A stretch of DNA of 64,000 bases from Temperatibacter marinus. Its GTDB lineage: Bacteria; Pseudomonadota; Alphaproteobacteria; Sphingomonadales; Kordiimonadaceae. Each line of letters begins with the position of its first letter. Position 1 is the stretch's first letter. The notes below the pieces were generated by a model that saw only the letters and a list, made by a program, of their open reading frames with translations, was not told where the DNA came from and ran no database searches. A program made the translations under genes and the position numbers. The stretch is taken from positions 1,779,001 to 1,843,000 of the forward strand of contig NZ_CP123872.1 in assembly GCF_031598375.1 (NCBI RefSeq), given 5' to 3'. Positions 26,419 to 34,457 of the stretch are shown one piece after another.

Positions 26419-26447
26419 AATATACAGCTGACTTTCCGGTATGACAA
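26419..26447 (-). promoter_or_regulatory. sigma70-like promoter of the 39-aa gene
   Basis: On the minus strand TTGTCA (26447-26442), exactly 17 bp, then TATATT (26424-26419). The start point would be near 26412, giving a leader of about 77 nt before the ATG at 26335. Confidence 0.6.
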
Positions 26448-26477
26448 GATCAGTCCATCGCAGATCACCCACAGATA

Positions 26478-26522
26478 ACCGCAGAAAGACTGCGGTAAAA
26501 CGTTCTGTCGTACATTTTACCG
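26478..26522. repeat. two overlapping, mutually exclusive hairpins
   Basis: ACCGCAG/CTGCGGT (26478-26496, 5-nt loop) and CGGTAAAA/TTTTACCG (26493-26522) share CGGT, so only one can form at once. They lie downstream of the S9 peptidase gene on its strand and could act in 3'-end formation of that transcript. Confidence 0.55.
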
Positions 26523-26557
26523 TTAGTCCTTTTCAGCACTGCGGCTGTCTTTAGAGG

Positions 26558-28483
26558 TTATTTCAGATGCTTCTTAAAGAATTTTTCCAGCTCAGTTAGA
26601 ACTGTCATTCTTGCATTCACTGTATCCATATGATGACCGCCGTCTTCTATAAGCACAAAGGTAGATTTTTTCCTAAGCTTCTTACTCAGCTGTCTTGTCC
26701 ACTGATAATTTATACGTGCGTCATCTTTCGATGAAATGAGAAGAACTGGGACTTGAATCTTCTTATATAAATGATAGGGCGAAACAGTTTTGTCATTGGC
26801 CCCTTCCAGTCCCATTGTTTTAATCCATGAACTACCGCCAATAAATTTTTTATCGTTTAATTTCATCTTGGGAATGTCCGTCACCCCGTTAATCGAGGCG
26901 GCACATTGATAGAGGGCTGAGTTTTGAATGATTCCCATTAGGGCTGCATAACCCCCATAAGAATATCCTGCGATGCATATTTTATCTTTTTGAGCAATTT
27001 TATTGTCAATAAGCCACTTGGTCGCATCGGTGACATCTTGCTGCATTAAGCCGCCCCACTGATTGTTCCCCATCCTTTGATAGCGATAGCCATATCCACT
27101 GGACCCTCTGAAATTTGGTTGAAGCACAGCATAACCTCGATTGGCCAAAAACTGAGCAGTAAATTCCCAGTGCGCTGTGTCCCTTGATTGAGGGCCCCCA
27201 TGGGGAAAGACAATTGTTTTGAGATTTTCAGTTTTCCCTCTCGGTAAGGTGAGGAAAGCTGGGATGGAAGATCCGTCCGAGACAGGGATCATCACTTCTT
27301 TCACAGATGCCATCTCTTCAGGTTTGATGTCGGGCCGAATGGGGCTGATCATACTCAGGTGCTTTGCAGGGCGATTATAGTAATAATAGACCCCTGGTTG
27401 ACGATCATTTGAGGCGAATAAAATATATATCTGTTGGCCTTGAACTTTATCAACAATGCGTATGTTGTCCATTTTTAAGGCTTTTTGAGCAATTTTTTGA
27501 ATGCGATTGAACTCTTTATCAAAATATACATATTGATTGAAATCTGTGGTGTAGGCATAGCCTACAGGTTTTCTCGTATAGGGATGCATAAGGAGGCTGT
27601 CGGCATCAACTGAGTTATGTTCAAAAAGTGTTTCTGTAATTTGGCCGGTAGCGATGTTAATTTTATAGAGGCCGGTTGTATCATTTTTTACATGCCCTGA
27701 CATATAAGCGTAGCTTGGGTCCTCATCGAAAACAATAAAGTCAAAACGCTCCAAATAGGTTTGTTTGCTAAGGTCAATCCAATTTCCATTGGGAAGACGA
27801 AGCTTAGAAATATATTTTCCCTTGAGGCGATCATATCCATATCCATAAGAGACCTCGTGGTCTGAATTAGTGGCCCAATATTGAATGCCCCTTACGCCAT
27901 CATTTACGATGGTATAGGCACCCGTATTGATGTTAATTTTACGCACCTCATCTTGAGCATCAAAATCACCATCAAGGGCGAGCAAAATAAAATTCGGATC
28001 TTTCGGTAAGAGATCAATAATATCTGTTTGAAATTGAGCAGGCGGATATTTCTTCCTATTCGCGATCCAGCTCCCTTCGCCCTTTTCATCAGCTGGGCGA
28101 ACAATCCATTTAGGGTTCTTCATATCATGATCGATAGCAAGAAGGCGTGTTTCTTGTCGCATGACACTGCTGCCTCTTACTTTGGTTGTCATTTCATAGC
28201 CGATTAGAAGCCGAGAATTGTTACCCCACCAAAAAATGGCGATATCCGATTTATCAATGGGAGGAACAATATTAAATTGGCCTGTTTCAATATTTCGAAC
28301 GACGAGAGATTTGCGGCCTTTAATTACAGAAATATAAGCAAAATTTTTACCGTCAGGGGCTAGCTTAAGGTTAGAAACTGTTGGAAGTTTTGCAAAGCTG
28401 GCGAGAGGTAGTTCTTTTGCTAAAGTTGGAATAGAGAGAGAGGCTATAAAAATAAGAAATGCAAATATTTTAAAATTTATCAT
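26558..28483 (-). CDS. secreted S9-family peptidase (acylaminoacyl/dipeptidyl type)
   Basis: Exported serine peptidase of 641 aa. Signal peptide (about residues 1-22), an N-terminal beta-propeller region (KLAPDGKNFAYISV and similar repeats), then an alpha/beta-hydrolase domain. The nucleophile is Ser508 in GYSYGGY, with Asp in SSKDDARIN and His in EDGGHHMD. It should release short peptides from the N-terminal side of oligopeptides in the periplasm. Upstream DNA is very AT-rich and holds a 14-bp palindrome. It sits among the binding-protein-like paralogues on the same strand. Confidence 0.9.
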   Translation of the reverse strand: MINFKIFAFLIFIASLSIPTLAKELPLASFAKLPTVSNLKLAPDGKNFAYISVIKGRKSLVVRNIETGQFNIVPPIDKSDIAIFWWGNNSRLLIGYEMTTKVRGSSVMRQETRLLAIDHDMKNPKWIVRPADEKGEGSWIANRKKYPPAQFQTDIIDLLPKDPNFILLALDGDFDAQDEVRKININTGAYTIVNDGVRGIQYWATNSDHEVSYGYGYDRLKGKYISKLRLPNGNWIDLSKQTYLERFDFIVFDEDPSYAYMSGHVKNDTTGLYKINIATGQITETLFEHNSVDADSLLMHPYTRKPVGYAYTTDFNQYVYFDKEFNRIQKIAQKALKMDNIRIVDKVQGQQIYILFASNDRQPGVYYYYNRPAKHLSMISPIRPDIKPEEMASVKEVMIPVSDGSSIPAFLTLPRGKTENLKTIVFPHGGPQSRDTAHWEFTAQFLANRGYAVLQPNFRGSSGYGYRYQRMGNNQWGGLMQQDVTDATKWLIDNKIAQKDKICIAGYSYGGYAALMGIIQNSALYQCAASINGVTDIPKMKLNDKKFIGGSSWIKTMGLEGANDKTVSPYHLYKKIQVPVLLISSKDDARINYQWTRQLSKKLRKKSTFVLIEDGGHHMDTVNARMTVLTELEKFFKKHLK

Positions 28484-28554
28484 ATAATCACCTATAAAAA
28501 ATAAACTAATGTTAAATATATCGGATGTAATAATATACGCAAGAGTTGATTATA

Positions 28555-28568
28555 TGAATATATATTCA
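28555..28568. repeat. 14-bp palindrome in the AT-rich spacer
   Basis: TGAATATATATTCA is a perfect palindrome in the 148-bp spacer upstream of the S9 peptidase gene. It could be an operator, but such AT-rich palindromes also occur by chance. Confidence 0.3.
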
Positions 28569-28631
28569 CTTAATTATAGAATAATATACCTATAAAGCGT
28601 AATATTAAAAGAAAGTTTCCGATGGGAAAGT

Positions 28632-29387
28632 CTATTTCTGCGCGGGATGGATGTATTTATTCTCAATGAGTTCATCCATAGCACCAGAGGTGATGAGAGC
28701 GTCTATTTCTTTTGAGAGAGCCACAACAGCCTCGCCTGCTTGCTTGTGACAAATTATCCGTTCGGCTCCTTGCCAAGCGGCTTCTCTAAAAGGCGAGAGC
28801 TTCAGAACAAGTTCATAAGCCTTGCCGTGCTCTAATATGTCAGGAAATGTGACAAGAGCGGCATCTAGGCTACCGTGATTAACCATGGATAACAGGCGAA
28901 AATAGTTTGGTATCCTAACGTGCTCAAAATGCTCTCTGGTCCATTGTCCTTCAGCCATGACGCCAATACTGCCAATCTTGGGAACAGATTTTGTCATGGC
29001 TTGTTGATCTGTAAAATAGAGGTAAGCAACAGCATTGTTAAAAGCGCTTGTCATTGTGAAGTTTTGAGGATCTAATCCTCGATCTGTTATAAAGTCCAGA
29101 TCAACTGGAGCAATACAATCATATCCTTTTTCTAGAAAGATACGTTCTGCACGGCGTGTAGGCGCTACTGTCCAAGATGCAATCTTGTTCTTGCTTTGAA
29201 GGTAATTAAGAAAGCCAGAGTATGAGCCTGTCTTATTCTCATTCAATAAGGTTGGAATAGACAATACTATCAAGCTTGGCATCTCAGGTGCAGGCTCTTC
29301 GATGGCATCTAAGCCAGCATAGGCAAGCCCTGAAGGTAATGAGAAGAGGGTCACTAAGGCGATATACTGTCTGATTTTCAAAGCCAT
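28632..29387 (-). CDS. exported binding-protein-like paralogue 3
   Basis: Exported 251-aa protein, signal peptide about residues 1-24. It shares with the genes at 24487 and 25328: LIVLSIPTLL, APTRRAERIF, DCIAP, TSAFNNAVAYLY, VPKIGSIGV, RIPNYFRLL, SLDAALVTFPDI, IICHK and a terminal helix near AMDELIENKY. Function unknown; a family-3 solute-binding-like fold is inferred from length and motif order. It is divergent from the sdh operon and upstream of the S9 peptidase on the same strand, with an AT-rich gap between. Confidence 0.7.
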   Translation of the reverse strand: MALKIRQYIALVTLFSLPSGLAYAGLDAIEEPAPEMPSLIVLSIPTLLNENKTGSYSGFLNYLQSKNKIASWTVAPTRRAERIFLEKGYDCIAPVDLDFITDRGLDPQNFTMTSAFNNAVAYLYFTDQQAMTKSVPKIGSIGVMAEGQWTREHFEHVRIPNYFRLLSMVNHGSLDAALVTFPDILEHGKAYELVLKLSPFREAAWQGAERIICHKQAGEAVVALSKEIDALITSGAMDELIENKYIHPAQK

Positions 29388-29520
29388 GATGCTGTCATGT
29401 TGTTATTAAAAGCAGAGTTTATCATTAAACTATGGAATTACAATTTATTAAATCGCTCATAATAAGAGGAGGACGATTTAGAAGCGGCAATGCTTTTTCT
29501 TGGTGAAAAACGCAATTAGC

Positions 29521-29592
29521 CCCTTGCCTAGAATGATCTAAGGGTCTAAAACACTTAGCATAAATCCCTCGAACCTCGAGGGGAGGCTAACA
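29521..29592 (+). ncRNA. structured leader of the sdh operon, class unknown
   Basis: Before the terminator-like hairpin lie a CCCTT/AAGGG hairpin with inner TAGA/TCTA (29521-29544) and a two-helix element: TTAGC (29555) with GCTAA (29586), enclosing CCCTCGA/TCGAGGG (29566-29582). GAACC at 29571-29575 is complementary to GGTTC (29601-29605) in the following hairpin loop. The start point is not known; a weak promoter (TTGCCT-17-TAAAAC, 29525-29553) would leave out the first hairpin. Confidence 0.4.
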
Positions 29593-29632
29593 AGCGCTTT
29601 GGTTCCCAACACTCTGAAAAGCGCTCTTTTTT
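29593..29632 (+). terminator. terminator-like attenuator directly before sdhC
   Basis: AGCGCTTT (29593-29600) and AAAGCGCT (29618-29625) form a perfect 8-bp stem followed by CTTTTTT. It lies directly before the sdhC SD (GAGGA, 29633-29637). The upstream gene is on the other strand, so this can only act on the sdh leader transcript itself. Confidence 0.65.
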
Positions 29633-29644
29633 GAGGAATTGATA

Positions 29645-30031
29645 ATGGCAAAAGTTGATCGCCCACTATCGCCCCACCTCCAAGTCTATAAATGGCGTGT
29701 CCATATGTTCACGTCTATCATGCACCGTGCTACTGGATCAGCTCTAGCAGTGGGTGCTCTCATTATGACCTGGTTTTTGGTGGCTTTGGCTGAAGGCTCT
29801 GCTGCCTTTGATACTTTCATGACGTGCATGTCGTCACCCCTTGGTAAACTTGTTTTGATTGGAATGACATTCGCGTTGATGCAGCATTTAGCATCTGGCA
29901 TTCGCCACTTGATTATGGATACTGGCAAGCTCTATGAGCTTAAAGCCAACACATCCTCTGCCAATTTGACATATGTCTTTTCAATTCTGACCACAGCCTT
30001 GATTTGGTTGTTTGGTTATGGTTTGATTTAG
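29645..30031 (+). CDS. sdhC: succinate dehydrogenase cytochrome b556 subunit
   Basis: Membrane anchor of complex II, binding haem b and quinone. About 128 aa with three membrane helices; the N-terminal signature RPLSPHLQVYKW and SIMHRATGSAL, and the haem-ligand region HLASGIRHLIMDTG, are typical. The ATG at 29645 is 7 nt after GAGGA; a TTG two codons earlier is the alternative. First gene of sdhCDAB, behind the attenuator-like hairpin. Confidence 0.95.
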   Translation: MAKVDRPLSPHLQVYKWRVHMFTSIMHRATGSALAVGALIMTWFLVALAEGSAAFDTFMTCMSSPLGKLVLIGMTFALMQHLASGIRHLIMDTGKLYELKANTSSANLTYVFSILTTALIWLFGYGLI

Positions 30032-30040
30032 GAGGTTGCG

Positions 30041-30424
30041 ATGACAGATATGAAAGCACCACTTGCTAAAGTCCGCGGCCTTGGATCCGCAAAAAATGGG
30101 ACGCATCATTGGTGGATGCACCGTGTAACTGCGCTGGCTAACATTCCCTTAGTGATTTTTGTTGTCATTTCCTTTATGGGAAATTTACATAAAGGATATG
30201 CTGATTGGGTTGCATGGTTGCAACAGCCTGTCGCTGCTGTGGTTATGGTTCTCTTCGTGGCAAACATTTGCTATCACATGCGTCTCGGTCTTCAGGTGTT
30301 GATCGAAGATTATGTGACAAATAAAACCAATAAAGTTGCCGCTATGATGGCTGTGTCTTTCGGTATAATACTGATGGCAGGCCTTGGCATTTTTTCAATT
30401 CTTAAAATTGCATTTGGAGGCTAA
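30041..30424 (+). CDS. sdhD: succinate dehydrogenase membrane anchor subunit
   Basis: Second membrane anchor (127 aa, three helices) of succinate dehydrogenase, completing the quinone site with Sdh[17 protein letters not shown] at the N-terminus and the histidine in [16 protein letters not shown] (probable haem ligand region) fit the alphaproteobacterial SdhD family. Nine nt separate it from sdhC. The stop lies 2 nt before the start of sdhA. Confidence 0.94.
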   Translation: MTDMKAPLAKVRGLGSAKNGTHHWWMHRVTALANIPLVIFVVISFMGNLHKGYADWVAWLQQPVAAVVMVLFVANICYHMRLGLQVLIEDYVTNKTNKVAAMMAVSFGIILMAGLGIFSILKIAFGG

Positions 30425-30428
30425 TTCA

Positions 30429-32219
30429 ATGTCAGCAAGCTATCCAATTACAGAACATACCTATGACGCCGTTGTTGTTGGTGCAGGGGGTTCTGGATTA
30501 CGTGCGACTATGGGCTTAGCGGAGCAAGGCCTGAGAACTGCATGTATTACAAAAGTATTTCCAACTCGGTCCCATACTGTGGCTGCACAGGGCGGTATCG
30601 CTGCATCTCTTGGCAATATGCCAGGTGGTGATAAATGGGAATGGCATATGTTCGATACTGTCAAAGGGTCAGATTGGCTCGGTGATCAAGATGCTATTGA
30701 ATATATGGTGAAGCAGGCACCTGAAGCCGTCTATGAGCTTGAGCATTACGGTGTTCCTTTCTCTCGAACAGAAGAAGGTAAGATTTACCAGCGTGCTTTC
30801 GGGGGGATGACAACTGATTTTGGCGAAGGCCCTGCAGCGCAGCGGACATGTGCTGCCTCAGATCGTACAGGTCATGCGATGCTTCACGCCATGTATCAGC
30901 AGTCTCTCAAATACGATAGCGATTTCTTCATTGAATATTTTGCTATTGATCTCATTATGGAAAACGGGGAATGCCGCGGTGTGATTGCCATGAATATGGA
31001 AGATGGATCGATTCACGCTTTCCGCAGTCATGCGACAGTTCTAGCAACAGGCGGTTACGGTCGTTCTTACTTTTCTGCGACCTCTGCTCATACCTGTACA
31101 GGTGATGGAGGCGGTATGGCCATGCGTGCTGGGATTGCTCTTCAGGACCTTGAATTTGTCCAGTTCCATCCAACTGGTATTTACGGCGCGGGTGTTCTGA
31201 TTACTGAAGGGGCACGCGGTGAAGGCGGTATTTTACGTAACTCAGAAGGCGAGCGCTTTATGGAGCGCTATGCTCCATCGGCAAAAGATTTGGCCTCTCG
31301 CGACGTTGTGTCACGCTCGATGTCTAACGAAATTCGCGAAGGCCGGGGTGTTGGTACAGACGGCGATCATATTTTCTTGCACCTGGATCATCTTGATCCA
31401 GCAATTCTTGCGGATCGCCTGCCAGGCATTTCTGAATCAGCGAAAATTTTCGCAGGTGTTGACGTAACCAAAGAGCCAATACCAGTGATCCCTACAGTTC
31501 ACTATAACATGGGCGGTATTCCAACGAACTATCACGGCGAAGTCATTAATCCGACATCTGACAATCCTGACAATACTGTCAATGGTCTGTTTGCCGTTGG
31601 TGAGGCAGCTTGTGTCTCTGTTCACGGTGCAAACCGTCTTGGGTCTAACTCTTTGATTGATCTTGTGGTCTTCGGCAGAGCTGTGGGTCTGCGTGTTCCT
31701 GAGCTTGTGAAAGCAGGGACTTCTCATAAAGCACTTCCAAAAGGCTATGAAGATATGGCCCTTGGACGGTTAGACGCTGCACGATATGCTGATGGTGCCA
31801 TTTCTACAGCTGACCTTCGTTTAGAGATGCAACGGACAATGCAAACAAATTGTGCTGTATTCCGCACGGAAGAAGTTCTTTCTGAAGGCGTGAAGAAGAT
31901 TGATGAGACTGCTGCTAAAATTGGTGACGTTAAAACATCGGATAGATCTCTTGTTTGGAATTCTGATCTCATTGAAACTCTAGAGCTTCAAAACCTTATG
32001 GGTCAAGCTGTGATGACGATGCACAGTGCTGCAAACCGTAAGGAATCTCGTGGGGCTCATATGCATGAGGATTACCCAGATCGGGATGACAAGGAATGGA
32101 TGAAGCACACAGTGTCTTGGTTTGACGGCAAAGACGTTAAACTTGGATATCGCCCAGTTCATGAGTATACTCTCACTGAAGAGATTGAGTATATCAAACC
32201 TAAAGCTCGTGTATATTAA
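30429..32219 (+). CDS. sdhA: succinate dehydrogenase flavoprotein subunit
   Basis: Catalytic subunit with covalent FAD, oxidising succinate to fumarate. 596 aa. FAD motif [20 protein letters not shown], the flavinylated histidine in [10 protein letters not shown], substrate-site segments [10 protein letters not shown] and EGARGEGG, and the catalytic Arg region RLGSNSL. I chose the ATG at 30429, which gives the family start; the frame extends 45 nt into sdhD. Third gene of the operon. Confidence 0.97.
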   Translation: MSASYPITEHTYDAVVVGAGGSGLRATMGLAEQGLRTACITKVFPTRSHTVAAQGGIAASLGNMPGGDKWEWHMFDTVKGSDWLGDQDAIEYMVKQAPEAVYELEHYGVPFSRTEEGKIYQRAFGGMTTDFGEGPAAQRTCAASDRTGHAMLHAMYQQSLKYDSDFFIEYFAIDLIMENGECRGVIAMNMEDGSIHAFRSHATVLATGGYGRSYFSATSAHTCTGDGGGMAMRAGIALQDLEFVQFHPTGIYGAGVLITEGARGEGGILRNSEGERFMERYAPSAKDLASRDVVSRSMSNEIREGRGVGTDGDHIFLHLDHLDPAILADRLPGISESAKIFAGVDVTKEPIPVIPTVHYNMGGIPTNYHGEVINPTSDNPDNTVNGLFAVGEAACVSVHGANRLGSNSLIDLVVFGRAVGLRVPELVKAGTSHKALPKGYEDMALGRLDAARYADGAISTADLRLEMQRTMQTNCAVFRTEEVLSEGVKKIDETAAKIGDVKTSDRSLVWNSDLIETLELQNLMGQAVMTMHSAANRKESRGAHMHEDYPDRDDKEWMKHTVSWFDGKDVKLGYRPVHEYTLTEEIEYIKPKARVY

Positions 32220-32242
32220 ACCGGAATTGAAAGGATAATAAA

Positions 32243-33022
32243 ATGGCTGAATTTTCGTTACCTAAAAATTCCAAAGTGAAAAAAGGTGCTGAGTTTAAAG
32301 CACCTGCTGGTGCGACAAATGTAAAGAAGTTCCATGTTTACAGATGGAATCCAGATGATGGGAAAAACCCACACATGGATACATACGAAGTCGATATGGA
32401 CAGTTGTGGCCCTATGGTTCTAGACGCCTTGATCAAGATTAAGAATGAGATGGACAGTACACTTACTTTCCGCCGCTCTTGTCGTGAGGGTGTTTGTGGC
32501 TCCTGTGCGATGAATGTAGACGGTGAGAATGCACTTGCCTGTACAAAATCTATTGAAGAAGTGAAAGGCGATGTATCAATTACTCCGCTGCCCCACCAAG
32601 AAGTGATTAAAGACTTGGTGCCGGATCTCACAAATTTTTATGCTCAATATGCAAGCATTAAACCTTGGATGCAAACACAGTCAACGACCCCTACAAAAGA
32701 GAGACTTCAGTCTATTGAAGATCGTTCAAAGCTTGATGGTCTCTATGAGTGTATTCTGTGTGCCTGTTGTTCAACATCTTGCCCGTCTTACTGGTGGAAT
32801 GGAGATAAATATTTAGGACCTGCTATTCTGCTGCAAGCCTATCGCTGGTTAATTGATAGCCGCGATGAAGCAACAGGGGATCGTCTAGACAATCTTGAAG
32901 ACCCGTTCAGGTTATATCGATGTCATACGATTATGAATTGTTCTAACACATGTCCGAAAGGTCTTAACCCTGCGAAAGCCATTGCAGAAATTAAGAAGAT
33001 GATGGTTGAACGCCAACATTAA
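32243..33022 (+). CDS. sdhB: succinate dehydrogenase iron-sulfur subunit
   Basis: Electron-transfer subunit (259 aa) with three Fe-S clusters: [2Fe-2S] ligands in [10 protein letters not shown] and the later Cys of LACTKS, [4Fe-4S] in [16 protein letters not shown], and [3Fe-4S]/[4Fe-4S] completion in [14 protein letters not shown]. It hands electrons from SdhA to the quinone site. Last gene of sdhCDAB, followed by a strong terminator. Confidence 0.97.
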   Translation: MAEFSLPKNSKVKKGAEFKAPAGATNVKKFHVYRWNPDDGKNPHMDTYEVDMDSCGPMVLDALIKIKNEMDSTLTFRRSCREGVCGSCAMNVDGENALACTKSIEEVKGDVSITPLPHQEVIKDLVPDLTNFYAQYASIKPWMQTQSTTPTKERLQSIEDRSKLDGLYECILCACCSTSCPSYWWNGDKYLGPAILLQAYRWLIDSRDEATGDRLDNLEDPFRLYRCHTIMNCSNTCPKGLNPAKAIAEIKKMMVERQH

Positions 33023-33041
33023 TCGGATACCGTATAAACCA

Positions 33042-33080
33042 AGAAAAAGGCTGGGATAATTCTCAGCCTTTTTCTTTTTA
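33042..33080 (+). terminator. terminator of the sdh operon
   Basis: Perfect 12-bp stem AGAAAAAGGCTG / CAGCCTTTTTCT (33042-33053, 33064-33075), 10-nt loop, then further T-rich sequence. Intrinsic terminator after sdhB. Confidence 0.88.
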
Positions 33081-33196
33081 CTGTGTTATGATTGTAGGGT
33101 TGTTTATGTGCAAATTGCATAAATATGAAGGGCGTGACAGAATTGATTATTTTTTACAAAGAATAAACTTATGCTATAGTCGTTACGGGGAAAGTA

Positions 33197-33922
33197 ATGC
33201 GTGTAGTTATTTTATATTTAGTGGGTTTTTTCATTGTTGGTCTGGGGCCAGCCGTTGAAGGACGGGCAGCAGAACAGAAACCTGATGACCCCCAGGAGAC
33301 AATACATGTTGCTGTAGGCTTGGCGACAGTTTATGCCCATGTGTTTGAAGAAATCCTGAGACAATCGAATGTACCTTTTGTCATGCAGAGGTATGATTAT
33401 AAGCAAATTCGGAAAAACTTTATTGAGGGAAAGGTTGGCATGACTTGTTGCTCTCATCCGATTTGGCGTAACCGACCCGAAGAAGTTAAAATACAGCATT
33501 TCACCAAGCCTATTTTTTATGCCATCAATAGCTATGCCTATCATAAAGATATTGATCCAAGTGTCGCTACCTTTAGCAATGCTAATTTAACATTCGCTGC
33601 AATTATAGGGTGGACCTATACCGATGATATTAAAACAAAAAAGTGGAAATATTTTAAGTCAACAAAAGAGGCTACAGAATATGTTCATGATAACGAAAAT
33701 GCTTTTACTGTCGTTAATAGGCAAGACTTTTTGAGGTTAGGCCTCGATCGAGAATTCGATGTGACGATCAGAGGAGTTTATGAGCGTAAAGCTATTCATA
33801 TTCGGGTCCGAGATACTTATAAACACTATATTCCTCGGATGAATGAAGTCATCAAAAAGATGCGTAAAACCCTTCAGATTGAGAGGATTATTGCCTCTGA
33901 AATTAGGAAGCAACCTGAATAA
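33197..33922 (+). CDS. orphan periplasmic solute-binding-like protein
   Basis: Exported 241-aa protein, signal peptide about residues 1-24 (cleavage near GRAAEQ). The body starts IHVAVGLATVYAHVFEEIL and has YDYKQIRKNFIEGKVGMTCC, as in ABC-type solute-binding proteins of family 3. It is distinct from the three paralogues at 24487-29387. No transporter genes adjoin it. Its 3' end overlaps rsmD, on the other strand, by 20 nt. Ligand unknown. Confidence 0.68.
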   Translation: MRVVILYLVGFFIVGLGPAVEGRAAEQKPDDPQETIHVAVGLATVYAHVFEEILRQSNVPFVMQRYDYKQIRKNFIEGKVGMTCCSHPIWRNRPEEVKIQHFTKPIFYAINSYAYHKDIDPSVATFSNANLTFAAIIGWTYTDDIKTKKWKYFKSTKEATEYVHDNENAFTVVNRQDFLRLGLDREFDVTIRGVYERKAIHIRVRDTYKHYIPRMNEVIKKMRKTLQIERIIASEIRKQPE

Positions 33923-34457
33923 AAAGAATTTTCTGTTTTCCTTGTTTTCTATCGTCGACAATAGAAAATCTATCATCGATCTCTGGCATTTCGCCACTGG
34001 CTACTTCCATAACGATGAGTGTCTTCTCTGAAATCCATCCTGATTCCTCTGCGGAATATAGTGCAGGGACAGCAAGGCCTTGATTATAAGGGGGGTCCAT
34101 GAAAATCAAATCGTAGGGGGCTGTAGCTTTTGGCAAGCTTGTGGCGCTAGTCTTTAAGACCGACGTCACTTGATTAGCCTCTAGAAGTGAAATATTCTGG
34201 CTTAGATTTTCAGTATGCTTCCCGCTTTTTTCAACAAAAGTAACGAATGCTGCCCCCCTTGAGAGGGCTTCCAGACCCAGAGCGCCTGTGCCAGCAAAAA
34301 GGTCAGCAACACGAGCTTGATAGAGCTCAGGGTAGCGCGGATGCGCGAGCATAGAAAAAATTCGCTCCCGCATTCGGTCCGTGGTTGGTCTAACGCCTAA
34401 GCCTTCTGGAACGGCGAGTTTCCGTCCTTTGTATTTTCCGGATATTAACCGTAACAT
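33903..34457 (-). CDS. rsmD: 16S rRNA (guanine(966)-N2)-methyltransferase
   Basis: Methylates G966 of 16S rRNA in the 30S subunit using SAM. 184 aa with LRLISGKYKGRKLAVP, the SAM-site motif VADLFAGTGALGLEALSRGA and the catalytic FMDPPYNQG (DPPY). Its ATG overlaps the rluB stop by one base (TAATG), so the two are coupled, a common pairing. The 3' end overlaps the convergent binding protein by 20 nt. Confidence 0.95.
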   Translation of the reverse strand: MLRLISGKYKGRKLAVPEGLGVRPTTDRMRERIFSMLAHPRYPELYQARVADLFAGTGALGLEALSRGAAFVTFVEKSGKHTENLSQNISLLEANQVTSVLKTSATSLPKATAPYDLIFMDPPYNQGLAVPALYSAEESGWISEKTLIVMEVASGEMPEIDDRFSIVDDRKQGKQKILFIQVAS

